Positions 23,955-33,288 of a stretch of 64,000 nucleotides of DNA are shown here, one piece after another. The position numbers and the translations under genes are program-made. Numbering within the stretch: position 1 is the first letter of the stretch; each line of letters starts with the position of its first letter. This DNA is from Panacagrimonas perspica (GTDB lineage: Bacteria; Pseudomonadota; Gammaproteobacteria; Nevskiales; Nevskiaceae). The stretch is from assembly GCF_004364935.1 (NCBI RefSeq), contig NZ_SOBT01000009.1, positions 62,001-126,000 of the forward strand, read 5' to 3'. A model generated the notes under the pieces. It saw only the letters and a program-made list of their open reading frames with translations. It searched no databases and was not told the origin of the DNA.

Positions 23955-25313
23955 ATGAGGGTGAGGCGACTGCTGTGGGGCCTGGTACTGGCTTGCGTGC
24001 CGATGGTGTCGATTGCGAAGGTGACCGAAGAGGACGCCCAGCAACTGCGCAACCGGCTGACGCCGATGGGCGCCGAGCGCGCGGGCGACGAGGACGGGAC
24101 CATCCCGGAGTGGCGTGGAGGCATGACCGCGCCCCCGCCCTGCTACGTCGCCGGCGGGCGGTATTGCGATCCTCACCCCGAGGACAAACCCTACGTGACG
24201 ATCACCACAGGTACGCGCGAGGAATGGCGCGACTACCTGTCGGCCGGCCACATCGCGCTGCTCGAAGCCAATCGCAAGACGTTTCAGATGAATCTGTACC
24301 CCTCGCGCCGCACGTTCGCCAATCCCGGCGCCGTCTACGACGCCGCCTACCAGAACGCGATCAAGGCCACCCTGTCTCCGGGCGGCAACGCGGTTCGCGA
24401 GGCGCGGATCGCCGTCCCCTTCCCGATGCCGACGGCTGGGGCCGAAGTGGTGTGGAACCACCGCCTGCGCTGGCGCGGCCCGGCGTACCGCCGCGTCCTC
24501 ACCCAGGCCTCGGTAACCCCCTCCGGCGAAGCGACCCTGCTGTCCCTGCGCGAGGATGCCGACTTTCCGTACGCCCGCGGCGAACTGGGCGAGGACGGCG
24601 TGGCGCAGCAGTGGCTGTGGGTGGTCCTGCTGCCCGAGCGCCTGCAGGGCTATCTGATGATGGTCAAGGATTCGATCGACGGCGATGGCGTGCCGCTGAC
24701 GGCCTGGCGCCAGCAGCCGCGCGAAGGCGAAGTCGCCCGGCGCATGCGCAAGTCGCGCATGTTCGGCTTCGACAACAACATGATGCTGTCCGATGACCTG
24801 CGTTTCGAAGACCAGCTCGACGGGTTCTTCGGCAGTCCCGAGCGCTACACCTGGCGCATCGTGGCGCGCCGCCCGATGGTGGTGCCGTACAACAGCTACG
24901 CGCTGCACTCGGGCCGCAAGACGCTGCGCAGCATCATCCGCCCGGCGCATCTCGATCCCGCGCTGGTCCGTTACGAATTGCATCGCGTGTGGGTGGTGGA
25001 GGCGGAGCTCAAGCCGCAGGCCCTCCACCGTCACAAGCGCCGCACGTTCTACTTCGACGAGGACAGCTGGCAGCTCCTGATGGTCGACTTGTACGACCGC
25101 ACCGACAAGCTGTGGCGTTTCCAGGAAATCCATCCGCTGATGGCCTACGACCGCGCCACGTTGATGCCGGCCGTGGAAGTGCAGTACGACCTGGCCTCTT
25201 CGCGCTACCTGCTGCAGGGCATCGACGAGAACGACCCCGAGCGTGCCGAGATGGCCTTCAACCCGGAACATTTCACGGTGTCGGGCGCGCGCGATTCCGC
25301 GCCCAAAAAATGA
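23955..25313 (+). CDS. DUF1329 domain-containing secreted protein
   Basis: A 452-residue exported protein with a signal peptide (RRLLWGLVLACVPMVSIA) and the DUF1329 signature LTPMGAERAGDEDGTIPEWRGGM near the N-terminus. The family is outer-membrane-associated with a LolB/LolA-like fold by prediction; its role is not established. In pseudomonads DUF1329 genes often sit beside DUF1302, YCF48 and RND/MMPL genes. Here the YCF48 and RND genes are about 28 kb away and no DUF1302 gene was found. GAAGAG precedes the ATG. It may be co-transcribed with envC, 51 bases upstream. Confidence 0.92.
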   Translation: MRVRRLLWGLVLACVPMVSIAKVTEEDAQQLRNRLTPMGAERAGDEDGTIPEWRGGMTAPPPCYVAGGRYCDPHPEDKPYVTITTGTREEWRDYLSAGHIALLEANRKTFQMNLYPSRRTFANPGAVYDAAYQNAIKATLSPGGNAVREARIAVPFPMPTAGAEVVWNHRLRWRGPAYRRVLTQASVTPSGEATLLSLREDADFPYARGELGEDGVAQQWLWVVLLPERLQGYLMMVKDSIDGDGVPLTAWRQQPREGEVARRMRKSRMFGFDNNMMLSDDLRFEDQLDGFFGSPERYTWRIVARRPMVVPYNSYALHSGRKTLRSIIRPAHLDPALVRYELHRVWVVEAELKPQALHRHKRRTFYFDEDSWQLLMVDLYDRTDKLWRFQEIHPLMAYDRATLMPAVEVQYDLASSRYLLQGIDENDPERAEMAFNPEHFTVSGARDSAPKK

Positions 25314-25359
25314 CCCGCGTATGATGATTCGACCCTGATGCAACCGTAAGCGGAACCCC

Positions 25360-25851
25360 ATGAAACGGTCTTTCTGGCTTGCACCCCTGCTGCTTCTGCC
25401 GGTGATGGCGCTGGCGGACGCCACCGTCTACCGGTGGACCGACGCGACGGGCCAGGTGCATTTCAGCCAGACGCCACCGGGCGCCGGCAAGCAGTACGAC
25501 ATGATCCAGGGCAAGCGCGCGGCGTCGACGACGCCCACGGGAGACGATGCGACCCCGGCGGGACCTTCGGCCGAGGACGTCCGTGCCCGGGAAAAGCAGT
25601 TCATCGAAAAGGCCGAAGCCGACCGGCGCGCGAAGAACGAGGCCCGGGAAAAAGAGAAGGTTGCCCGCGAAGAGTCCGTGCGCAAATGCACCGCGGCGCG
25701 CGATCGCGTGAGCTTCCTCGAGGAACGCACCGCACGCAGGCTCGTCACCAAGGCGGACGACGGCAACTACGCGCGTGTCCCGGAAGACGAATTCCTGAAG
25801 CGGCTTGATGCGGCGAAGAAAGACGTCGCCGACAACTGCGGCAAGTCCTGA
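25360..25851 (+). CDS. DUF4124 domain-containing protein
   Basis: A 163-residue exported protein: signal peptide (KRSFWLAPLLLLPVMALA), then the DUF4124 motif TVYRWTDATGQVHFSQTPP, and a Lys/Glu/Arg-rich helical segment (residues about 75-120, likely coiled coil). Two cysteines (KCTAARDR and DNCGKS) could form a disulfide. The function of DUF4124 is unknown. It lies 46 bases after the DUF1329 gene. Confidence 0.9.
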   Translation: MKRSFWLAPLLLLPVMALADATVYRWTDATGQVHFSQTPPGAGKQYDMIQGKRAASTTPTGDDATPAGPSAEDVRAREKQFIEKAEADRRAKNEAREKEKVAREESVRKCTAARDRVSFLEERTARRLVTKADDGNYARVPEDEFLKRLDAAKKDVADNCGKS

Positions 25852-25872
25852 TCCTTCTTGGCGGCGGCTTCG

Positions 25873-26736
25873 ATGAGTGACGCAGCGGTGCTGATCGTCG
25901 GGTGCGGCGATATCGGGATGCGCGTGGCGCGTCTGCTCCAGAAATCGGGGGCACGCGTGACCGGGCTCGTACGTTCGTCCGAATCCGCCGCCGCGCTGCA
26001 CGCCCAGGGACTCGACGCGCAGACGATCGATCTCGACTCCCCCACCCTCACGCTGCCCGCCGCTGATCGCGTGTTCTGGTTCGCACCGCCGCCCACGCAG
26101 GGGGAGCACGATCCGCGCCTGCGACGCGGTCTGGCTGCGCTGCGCTCGCGCTTGCCGCGCCGCTTCGTCTACATCTCGACGTCGGGCGTCTACGGCGATT
26201 GCGATGGCCGATGGATCGATGAGGACGAACCACTCAAGCCGCAGTCGGAGCGCGGCAAGAGGCGGCTCGATGCGGAACGCGCGCTTGACGAGTTCGGCGG
26301 ACAGACCCGCTGCGAAGTCGTAGTCCTGCGCGTGCCCGGCATCTACGGCCCCGGCCGCCTGCCGATCGAACGCCTGCGCCGGCAGCTGCCGGTGGTGCAG
26401 GAATCCGAATGCCCGTGGACCAACCGCATCCACTCGGAGGATCTCGCCGCCGTTGCGCTCGCCGCCATGGATCGGGGATGCGCGGGCGCCGCCTACAACG
26501 TCGCCGACGGGCAGCCGACGACGATGACGGACTACTTTTCGCAATCGGCGCGCCTGCTCGGCATGCCCGAGCCACCGCGCATCACGCTGGCCGAGGCACG
26601 CATGCAGCTGACCCCCGCGCTGCTCTCGTTTCTCGAGGAATCCAAGCGTCTGCTGACGACCCGCATGCACGCGGATCTGCGCGTGAACCTGCGCTACCCG
26701 AATCTCGCAGCCGGTCTGCGCAGCTGCCTCGAGTAG
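25873..26736 (+). CDS. NAD-dependent epimerase/dehydratase-like SDR protein
   Basis: Extended/atypical SDR of 287 residues, similar to the YeeZ group. The Rossmann start is VLIVGCGDIGMRVARLL; later VYISTSGVYGDCDGRWIDED and VLRVPGIYGPGRLPIERLR resemble NAD-dependent epimerases. The usual active-site YxxxK is not evident (the region reads SGVYGDCDGRW...RGKRRLDAERAL), so catalysis is uncertain. Start ATG at 25873; an earlier TTG is less likely. It follows the DUF4124 gene by 21 bases. Confidence 0.85.
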   Translation: MSDAAVLIVGCGDIGMRVARLLQKSGARVTGLVRSSESAAALHAQGLDAQTIDLDSPTLTLPAADRVFWFAPPPTQGEHDPRLRRGLAALRSRLPRRFVYISTSGVYGDCDGRWIDEDEPLKPQSERGKRRLDAERALDEFGGQTRCEVVVLRVPGIYGPGRLPIERLRRQLPVVQESECPWTNRIHSEDLAAVALAAMDRGCAGAAYNVADGQPTTMTDYFSQSARLLGMPEPPRITLAEARMQLTPALLSFLEESKRLLTTRMHADLRVNLRYPNLAAGLRSCLE

Positions 26737-26926
26737 AGCCCGCGCCGGTATCGGGCACGACGTGCAACGCCGGGCCACGATCGAACGCTCGCTCCCGGCC
26801 CACGTCATCTCGTCGCGATGCTGCGACCACACGGCCTTCCCACGAAGCGTCCGGCATCGCGATGCCTTCCACTGATGGCTAGAATTCGTCGAACCGGCCT
26901 CGTCGGTCGCACGCTGGAGATTTCAG

Positions 26927-27328
26927 ATGAGCATGGTTCAGGAGTTCAAGCAGTTCGCGATGCGCGGCAACGTCGTCGATCTCGCGGTCGGCGTCATCAT
27001 CGGCGCGGCCTTCGGCAAGATCGTGTCCTCGCTGGTCGGCGATGTCGTCATGCCGCTGCTCGGCCTGATCGTCGGCGGCGTCGATTTTTCCGACATGGCC
27101 ATCACGCTCAAGGCCGCCGAAGGTGAAACGCCTGCGGTGCTGCTGAGCTACGGCAAGCTGGTGCAGTCGACCTTCGACTTCATGATCGTGGCGTTCGCGA
27201 TCTTCGTGGTGGTCAAGGGCATCAACCGGATGAAGAAGGCCGAGGTTCCTCCCCCTCCTCCGCCGCCCCCGGGTCCGAGCAACGAAGAGAAGCTGCTCGC
27301 GGAAATCCGCGACCTGCTGAAGAAGTAG
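26927..27328 (+). CDS. mscL: Large-conductance mechanosensitive channel
   Basis: Pentameric inner-membrane channel that opens on osmotic downshock, 133 residues. The N-terminal amphipathic helix and TM1 read [28 protein letters not shown]2 [18 protein letters not shown], and the C-terminal bundle [14 protein letters not shown]. The linker before the bundle is a run of eight prolines ([14 protein letters not shown]), longer than usual. TAGAAT at 26880 is a possible -10. A strong intrinsic terminator follows 13 bases after the stop. Confidence 0.97.
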   Translation: MSMVQEFKQFAMRGNVVDLAVGVIIGAAFGKIVSSLVGDVVMPLLGLIVGGVDFSDMAITLKAAEGETPAVLLSYGKLVQSTFDFMIVAFAIFVVVKGINRMKKAEVPPPPPPPPGPSNEEKLLAEIRDLLKK

Positions 27329-27340
27329 GAACGCTGCTCC

Positions 27341-27371
27341 AGAGGCCCGCGCAAGCGGGCCTCTTTCTTTC
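27341..27371 (+). terminator. Intrinsic terminator after mscL
   Basis: A perfect 10-bp stem, AGAGGCCCGC paired with GCGGGCCTCT around GCAA, is followed by TTCTTTCT. This is the clearest rho-independent terminator in the window. Confidence 0.9.
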
Positions 27372-27408
27372 TGCCGCTCCAGGCCTGCGGCGCCACCACA
27401 GGGATACC

Positions 27409-28719
27409 GTGAACGGATTCGGGATCCACGACGAGGCGGCCGATCAGCGCATGTCGGCCTCGAACCTGGCGGCCTACCTGCCGCAAATCCTGCTGTACCC
27501 GCTGCGCGGTCACTGCCCGCCGGTGATCCTGCTGGTGACGCTGCTGCTCGGCATCGGCAGTCGCTCGATCGTCGCGCTGGTGCCGCTAATCGTGGGCGTG
27601 CTGTGGGCCGCGCACTACGCGGTACGCGTCATCGAGAACACCAGCTACGGTCACGCTGCGCCGCCGCGCCTGACCGGCGACGCGCTGATGCTGGCCGATG
27701 CGATGACCTGGTCAGCCCTGGTTGCGCCGGCCCTGCTGCTGGTTCTGCACCTGAAGGCGCCGGGCGTCACCGTCATGCTGCTCGCAGCCTTGTTGCCCGC
27801 CCACTGGATCGCGCTGGCCACGACGCGAAGCCTGGTGGCCGCCAGCCACCCGCTGCGACTGCTCCACATCATCGGCGTCACCGGCGTGGCGTACGTGGGG
27901 ACCTGCGCGCTGCTGATCGGCGCGGCACTGCTCGGCGACTGGCTCTCGGCGCACGTCTCCAGCCTGCTGGTCGTCGCTGCCTGGCTGTATCTGCTGTTCG
28001 CCGCCTGCCATCTGCTCGGCTTCGTCGCCTATCACCGTCACGAGCGCCTGGGCCTGGGGGTGCACGTGGTCCGGCCTTCCCGCGAGCGCGAGCTGGACGA
28101 GGCGCAGAGCCAGCGCCTCGAAGCCCTGCTCGCACAGATCACGACGCTGCGCACCCGGCGCGACAACGAGGCCGCCGCCAAGCTGATGCACGAAACGGCA
28201 CCCGGCCCCGCCGACGCCCGGCGCTTCCACGAGGACTTGTACGAGCGGCTCAAGGCCCTGCCCGCGCGAGGCCTGGCGCTGACGCAGGCAGCGCGGATGA
28301 TCCCGTTCCTGCTCGACCGCAAGCAGGTGGATCGCGCGCTGGAGATCTTCGAGAACGCACTGGATCTCGACGCGAGCTTCCGCTGCGAGTCCCCGCTGCA
28401 CCTGCCGCCGCTGGCCGAACGGGCCTTCGAGACGCGGCAGACGCGCCTGCTGGGCCGCCTGCTCGAGTCGGCCCAGGCCTCGTTCGACGGCGACCAGGCG
28501 CTGAAGCTGCTGGACGGCATCCACGTCCGCAAGCTCATGGAACTCGACCGCGACGAGGCGGCCGCCCGCCGCCTGCTGGCGAGCCTGGGCAGCCTCGACG
28601 GCCATCCGAAAGCCGCCGAGCTGGAGACCTACGCCCAGGTGCTGGCGGTCGGAGCGACCGGAGCGGCGACGACGACCGGCCAGGCCCGCGAAACGGAGCC
28701 CCGGCGGCCTACGAACTAG
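27409..28719 (+). CDS. Hypothetical membrane protein with C-terminal helical domain
   Basis: I do not recognise a family. 436 residues from a GTG start at 27409. The first about 215 residues hold around six transmembrane helices, e.g. PPVILLVTLLLGIG, LIVGVLWAAHYAVRV, LVAPALLLVLHL, VMLLAALLPAHWIAL and LLVVAAWLYLLFAACHLLGFVAY. The soluble remainder is Leu/Ala/Arg-rich helical sequence with a TPR-like look (LLDRKQVDRALEIFENALDLD, then LLGRLLESAQASFDGDQALKLLDG). It lies between the mscL terminator and pntAA and probably has its own promoter in the 37-base gap or the terminator region. Confidence 0.75.
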   Translation: MNGFGIHDEAADQRMSASNLAAYLPQILLYPLRGHCPPVILLVTLLLGIGSRSIVALVPLIVGVLWAAHYAVRVIENTSYGHAAPPRLTGDALMLADAMTWSALVAPALLLVLHLKAPGVTVMLLAALLPAHWIALATTRSLVAASHPLRLLHIIGVTGVAYVGTCALLIGAALLGDWLSAHVSSLLVVAAWLYLLFAACHLLGFVAYHRHERLGLGVHVVRPSRERELDEAQSQRLEALLAQITTLRTRRDNEAAAKLMHETAPGPADARRFHEDLYERLKALPARGLALTQAARMIPFLLDRKQVDRALEIFENALDLDASFRCESPLHLPPLAERAFETRQTRLLGRLLESAQASFDGDQALKLLDGIHVRKLMELDRDEAAARRLLASLGSLDGHPKAAELETYAQVLAVGATGAATTTGQARETEPRRPTN

Positions 28720-28818
28720 GGCTTTCTGCAACGCGCTTCCGCTAGACTTGTGCCCTCAGCGGCGCCCCGGTGCATCGAGGGCGCCCACTATTCGAATCAT
28801 CCGGGAAGGGAGTTCTGC

Positions 28819-29943
28819 ATGCCGGTCAAGATCGCCGTGCTCAAGGAAACGGCGCCGCGCGAAAAGCGCGTCGCTCTGGTGCCCGCCGTAGCCGACAAGC
28901 TCGCCAAGCTCGGCGCGGAGCTGTACCTGCAGTCCGGAGCGGGCCTGGCGGTGAAACTCGCCGACGCCGCCTACAAGAACGTCACTTTCGCCGCCAACCC
29001 GCAGGGTCTGGTGAGCGACGCGGACATCGTGCTCGCGGTGCAGCCACCGCCGCTCGACGTGATCGACGCGATGAAGGAAGGATCGATCCTGATTTCCTTC
29101 ATCTATGCCCACAAGGAAACCGCACTCACCGCGAAGCTGCGCGATCGCAAGATCACCTGCTTCGCGATGGAACTGGTGCCGCGCATCACGCGCGCGCAGG
29201 CGATGGACGCGCTGTCGAGCCAGGCTGCTCTGGCCGGCTACTACGGCGCGCTCACCGGCGCGACCAGCATCGCGCGCATGATGCCGATGACGACCTTCGC
29301 CACCGGCTCGATCCGTCCGGGCACCGTGCTGGTGATGGGCGTCGGCGTGGCCGGCCTGTCCGCCATCGCCACGGCGCGCCGCATCGGCGCCAAGGTGGAA
29401 GGCTACGACGTGCGTCCCGAGGTCAAGGAGCAGGTCGAGTCGCTCGGCGCGAAGTTCATCGACACCGGCGTCGACGCCCGCGGTACCGGCGGCTACGCAC
29501 GTGAGCTGACGGCGGAGGAGAAGGAGAAGATCGCCGCGGTCGTCACCAAGCACATCCAGGCGGCCGACATCATCATCACGACGGCCGCGATCCCGGGCCG
29601 TCCCAGCCCGAAGCTGATCAGCAAGGCGCAGGTCGACGGCATGAAGGCCGGCGCGGTGATCATCGACCTCGCGGCGGAAGGCGGTGGCAACACCGAGTAC
29701 ACGCAGCCGGGCGAAACGATCCAGGTCGGCCAGGTCACCATCGTGGCGCCGCTGAACGTGCCGTCGCTGCTCGGCGAGCACGCCAGCGAGCTGTACTCGA
29801 AGAACCAGTACAACCTGATCGAACTGTTCGTGAAGGACAAGGCGATCAACATCGACTGGACCGACGAGGTGCTGGCCAAGACCTGCCTGACGCACGGCGG
29901 CGAAATCAAGAACGAGATGGCCAAGAAGGCCGTCGAGGGCTAA
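28819..29943 (+). CDS. pntAA: NAD(P) transhydrogenase subunit alpha, part 1
   Basis: Soluble NAD(H)-binding domain I of the proton-translocating transhydrogenase, 374 residues. The three-gene split form is encoded here. Features: KIAVLKETAPREKRVALVP at the start, VMGVGVAGLSAIATARRIGAKVEGYDVRPEVKEQ (NAD-binding), and the GRPSPKLISK and VIIDLAAEGGGN loops. The start ATG at 28819 has GGGAAGGGAG upstream; a longer reading is non-homologous. TAGACT at 28743 could be a -10. pntAB follows 10 bases downstream. Confidence 0.96.
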   Translation: MPVKIAVLKETAPREKRVALVPAVADKLAKLGAELYLQSGAGLAVKLADAAYKNVTFAANPQGLVSDADIVLAVQPPPLDVIDAMKEGSILISFIYAHKETALTAKLRDRKITCFAMELVPRITRAQAMDALSSQAALAGYYGALTGATSIARMMPMTTFATGSIRPGTVLVMGVGVAGLSAIATARRIGAKVEGYDVRPEVKEQVESLGAKFIDTGVDARGTGGYARELTAEEKEKIAAVVTKHIQAADIIITTAAIPGRPSPKLISKAQVDGMKAGAVIIDLAAEGGGNTEYTQPGETIQVGQVTIVAPLNVPSLLGEHASELYSKNQYNLIELFVKDKAINIDWTDEVLAKTCLTHGGEIKNEMAKKAVEG

Positions 29944-29953
29944 GGGGAATCAC

Positions 29954-30262
29954 ATGGAAGCGCATACCGTCCTGACGGGCTTCGTCGCCCTCTACATCTT
30001 CATGCTCGCGGCCTTCACCGGCTACGAGATCATCGGCCGCGTGCCGTCGATCCTGCACACGCCGCTGATGTCGGGCAGCAACTTCGTGCACGGCATCGTC
30101 GTCGTCGGCGCGATCTACGCGACGCTCAACGCGACCACGATGCTCGAACAGGCCATCGGCTTCTTCGGCGTGCTGCTCGGAGCGGGCAACGCCGCCGGCG
30201 GCTACGTGGTGACCGAGCGCATGCTCGAAATGTTCAAGCCTTCCGACAAGAAGAAGGGATAA
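29954..30262 (+). CDS. pntAB: NAD(P) transhydrogenase subunit alpha, part 2
   Basis: Membrane-spanning part of the alpha subunit, 102 residues with three hydrophobic helices: VLTGFVALYIFMLAAFTGY, FVHGIVVVGAIYATL and AIGFFGVLLGAGNAAGGYVV. The VPSILHTPLMSGSNFVHG loop is highly conserved. It lies between pntAA and pntB with gaps of 10 and 5 bases. Confidence 0.96.
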   Translation: MEAHTVLTGFVALYIFMLAAFTGYEIIGRVPSILHTPLMSGSNFVHGIVVVGAIYATLNATTMLEQAIGFFGVLLGAGNAAGGYVVTERMLEMFKPSDKKKG

Positions 30263-30267
30263 GCGCC

Positions 30268-31707
30268 ATGAGCCCGCAATTCATCATCGACGCAGCGTTC
30301 ATCGCCGCCGCATTCCTGTTCATCTACGGCCTCAAGCGCATGTCGTCCCCGGTGACGGCGCGCTCGGGCATCGTCGTCGCAGGCTGGGGCATGCTCGTAG
30401 CCGTACTCGCGAGCTTCCTCTACACCTTCGGCGTCGCCGAGGCGGCCAAGCCGCACCTGACGACCAACGCCATCGTCGCGGCGGTGGCCCTGGCCATCGG
30501 CGTGTCCTGGGCCTGGTGGAGCGGCAAGAAGGTCGCGATGACCGCGATGCCGCAGATGGTCGCGCTCTACAACGGCATGGGCGGCGGTTCGGCCGCCGCC
30601 ATCGCCGCGATGGTCCTGCTGCAGCCGGCGGTCGAAGGCGGCCACAGCGGTGACCTGCTGCACTACGGCGTCACCGTGTTCGGCGGCCTGATCGGCGCGA
30701 TCTCGCTGTCCGGTTCGCTGATCGCCTGGGCCAAGCTCGATGAGCGCATCAAGGGCACCTGGCGTTACACCGGCCTGCAGGCCGTCAACGGCGCGGTGAT
30801 GCTGATCACGCTCGGCATCGGCGGCTGGATCGTGTTCGCTGCCGGCGGGCACGCACCGCCGATGATCGTGGTGGGCTTCTTCGTCGCTGCGCTGGTGTTC
30901 GGCGTGTTCATGACCATGCCCATCGGCGGCGCCGACATGCCGGTCGTGATCTCGCTGTACAACGCCTTCACGGGCCTGGCCGTCGGCATGGAAGGCTACG
31001 TGCTGCAGAACCCGGCGCTGATGATCGCGGGCATGGTGGTCGGCTCGGCCGGCACGCTGCTCACGCTGCTGATGGCCAAGGCCATGAACCGCAGTGTGTC
31101 GAACGTGATCTTCTCGAACTTCGGCGCCACCGGCGGCGAAGCCGAGGGCGAGATCAAGGGCTCGATGAAGCCGATCGACGCCGGCGACGCCGGCATCCAG
31201 ATGCGCTACGCCAGCAAGGTCATCATCGCGCCGGGCTACGGCCTGGCGGTGGCGCAGGCGCAGCACAAGCTGTTCGAGTTCGTGAAGCTGCTGCAGGCGG
31301 CGGACGTCGACGTGAAGTTCGCGATCCATCCGGTTGCTGGCCGCATGCCCGGCCACATGAACGTGCTGCTTGCCGAAGCCGGCGTGCCGTACGACATCAT
31401 CTACGACATGGAAGACATCAACGCCGAGTTCAAGGAAGCGGATGTCGCCATCGTCGTCGGCGCCAACGACACCGTGAATCCGGCGGCGCGCACCAACAAG
31501 TCCTCGCCGATCTACGGCATGCCGATCCTCAACGTCGACATGGCCAAGCAGGTGTTCGTGGTCAAGCGCGGACAGGGCAAGGGCTACTCGGGCGTGGAGA
31601 ACGAACTGTTCTTCAAGGACAACACCAACATGGTGTACGGCGACGCCCAGAAGGTCATGGTGTCGATGATCCAGGCCGTGAAGTCGCTCGACGGCGGCGG
31701 ACATTGA
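30268..31707 (+). CDS. pntB: NAD(P) transhydrogenase subunit beta
   Basis: Integral-membrane proton channel plus NADP(H)-binding domain III, 479 residues. About nine helices occupy residues 1-260, with MPQMVALYNGMGGGSAAAIA. The C-terminal domain has the NADP motif PGYGLAVAQAQH, VKFAIHPVAGRMPGHMNVLLAEA and VIVVGANDTVNPAA. The complex couples proton entry to NADPH formation, supporting the many NADPH-using enzymes in this genome region. Followed by hairpins that likely end the transcript. Confidence 0.97.
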   Translation: MSPQFIIDAAFIAAAFLFIYGLKRMSSPVTARSGIVVAGWGMLVAVLASFLYTFGVAEAAKPHLTTNAIVAAVALAIGVSWAWWSGKKVAMTAMPQMVALYNGMGGGSAAAIAAMVLLQPAVEGGHSGDLLHYGVTVFGGLIGAISLSGSLIAWAKLDERIKGTWRYTGLQAVNGAVMLITLGIGGWIVFAAGGHAPPMIVVGFFVAALVFGVFMTMPIGGADMPVVISLYNAFTGLAVGMEGYVLQNPALMIAGMVVGSAGTLLTLLMAKAMNRSVSNVIFSNFGATGGEAEGEIKGSMKPIDAGDAGIQMRYASKVIIAPGYGLAVAQAQHKLFEFVKLLQAADVDVKFAIHPVAGRMPGHMNVLLAEAGVPYDIIYDMEDINAEFKEADVAIVVGANDTVNPAARTNKSSPIYGMPILNVDMAKQVFVVKRGQGKGYSGVENELFFKDNTNMVYGDAQKVMVSMIQAVKSLDGGGH

Positions 31708-31712
31708 GAATC

Positions 31713-31786
31713 CGGGTCCGGCCTCACCGCCGGACCCGCCCGTTGCACTGCCCGGACGCGGGGGCCGTTTCGCCCGCCCCCGTTAT
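31713..31786 (+). terminator. Tandem hairpins after pntB
   Basis: A 10-bp stem (31713-31722 with 31729-31738) is followed by a second stem, CGGGGGC with GCCCCCG (31759-31765, 31776-31782), and then TTATT. The second resembles an intrinsic terminator; the first adds structure. Confidence 0.6.
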
Positions 31787-31833
31787 TGCATACGCTGGCC
31801 GTCGTTCCCACGGATAGGCGTAGAGCCTCTTTC

Positions 31834-33261
31834 ATGACCGTCGTTCCTGTCCTGATGGCTGGCGGCTCCGGCACGCGCCTGTGGCCGCTGTCGCGCGCCT
31901 CGTACCCGAAACAGTTCCTGCGCCTGCTCGACCACGACAGCCTGCTGCAGGCCACCGTGCGACGCGCGCGCCAGATCCCGGGCGCGACACCGCCGCTGGT
32001 GATCGGCAACGAGAAGCATCGCTTCATCATTGCCGAGCAGCTCCAGGAGATCGGATACGAGCATCCGGACATCCTGCTCGAGCCCGAAGGCCGCAATACC
32101 GCGCCCGTGGCGGCGGTTGCCGCGCACTACGTCGCCCAGAAGTACGGGCCCGACGCGATCGTCTTCCTGATGGCGGCGGACCAGACCATCGCGGATGCGC
32201 CGACCTTCGTCACCAGCGCCAACCTCGCGGTGAAGGCGGCGCTGGCCGGCCGCCTGGTGACGTTCGGGATCCAGCCGCAGGGCCCGGAGACCGGATTCGG
32301 CTATGTCCGTGTAGGCGCACCGCTCGCCGACGTGACCGGTGCATTCGAAGTGTCCGGCTTCTTCGAGAAGCCCTCGCTCGAACGCGCGCAGGGGTATCTC
32401 AGCGAAGGCGGCTATTACTGGAACGGCGGCATGTTCATGTTTCGCGCCTCCACGATGCTCGGCGAGCTCGAGAAGCTCGAACCCGAGATGCACGCCAAGG
32501 CCGGAGAATCGCTCGCCGCCGGCGCGCGTGATCTCGATTTCGTGCGCCTCGAACCCACCGCGTTCAAGGCCTGCCGCAGCGATTCGATCGACTACGCGGT
32601 GATGGAGAAGAGCCGGAACATCGCGCTGGTTCCGCTCGACGCGGGGTGGGACGACGTCGGCTCCTGGACCTTCCTCTCCAAGCTGCCCGCCGCGGATGCG
32701 CAGGGCAATCACGCGCGCGGCAACGTGATGTTCGAAGGCGCGAGCAACAATCTCGTGCAGACGGGAAAACGTCTGGTGACGATGCTCGGCGTCGAGAACA
32801 CGGTCGTCGTCGAAAGCGACGATGCGATCCTCGTGGCCTCGCGCGATCGCCTGCAGGACGTCGGCAAGATCGTGAAGCGGCTGCAGTCGGAGAAGCGTCC
32901 CGAGGCCGACAGCCTGCCCAAGGTCGCGCGACCCTGGGGCTCCTACGAAACCATCGCGATCGCCGACCGCTTCCAGGTCAAGCGCATCCTGGTGAAGCCC
33001 GGACAGAAGCTCTCGCTGCAGATGCATCACCACCGCGCCGAGCACTGGGTGGTCGTGAAGGGCACCGCGCGTGTCACCTGCGGCGAGAAGGTCTTCCTGC
33101 TCACCGAGGATCAGTCGACGTACATCCCGCTGGGCACCACGCACCGCGTGGAGAATCCGGGCAAGGTGCCGCTCGAGATGATCGAAGTGCAGTCGGGTGC
33201 CTATCTGGGCGAAGACGACATCGTGCGCTTCGAAGATGTCTACGGCCGCACGGGCGGCTGA
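31834..33261 (+). CDS. manC: Mannose-1-phosphate guanylyltransferase / mannose-6-phosphate isomerase
   Basis: Bifunctional type II enzyme making GDP-mannose, 475 residues. The N-terminal nucleotidyltransferase has LMAGGSGTRLWPLSRASYPKQ and VFLMAADQTI; the C-terminal cupin isomerase has PWGSYETI, LVKPGQKLSLQMHHHRAEHW and PLGTTHRVENPG. It supplies GDP-mannose for exopolysaccharide or LPS. The start at 31834 (MTVVPVLMAGG) lacks a strong ribosome site; an upstream TTG is less likely. manB follows 27 bases later, completing the two-step conversion from mannose-6-phosphate. Confidence 0.95.
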   Translation: MTVVPVLMAGGSGTRLWPLSRASYPKQFLRLLDHDSLLQATVRRARQIPGATPPLVIGNEKHRFIIAEQLQEIGYEHPDILLEPEGRNTAPVAAVAAHYVAQKYGPDAIVFLMAADQTIADAPTFVTSANLAVKAALAGRLVTFGIQPQGPETGFGYVRVGAPLADVTGAFEVSGFFEKPSLERAQGYLSEGGYYWNGGMFMFRASTMLGELEKLEPEMHAKAGESLAAGARDLDFVRLEPTAFKACRSDSIDYAVMEKSRNIALVPLDAGWDDVGSWTFLSKLPAADAQGNHARGNVMFEGASNNLVQTGKRLVTMLGVENTVVVESDDAILVASRDRLQDVGKIVKRLQSEKRPEADSLPKVARPWGSYETIAIADRFQVKRILVKPGQKLSLQMHHHRAEHWVVVKGTARVTCGEKVFLLTEDQSTYIPLGTTHRVENPGKVPLEMIEVQSGAYLGEDDIVRFEDVYGRTGG

Positions 33262-33288
33262 AGTCGAAGACGACGAGGATTCCATCCG

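Noticed and set aside
22212-25424. A 1070-codon minus-strand open frame spanning the rhodanese gene and antisense to envC and the DUF1329 gene
   Set aside because: Only the last 140 codons form a protein-like rhodanese; the rest is the antisense of well-supported plus-strand genes with typical high-GC open-frame artefact composition.
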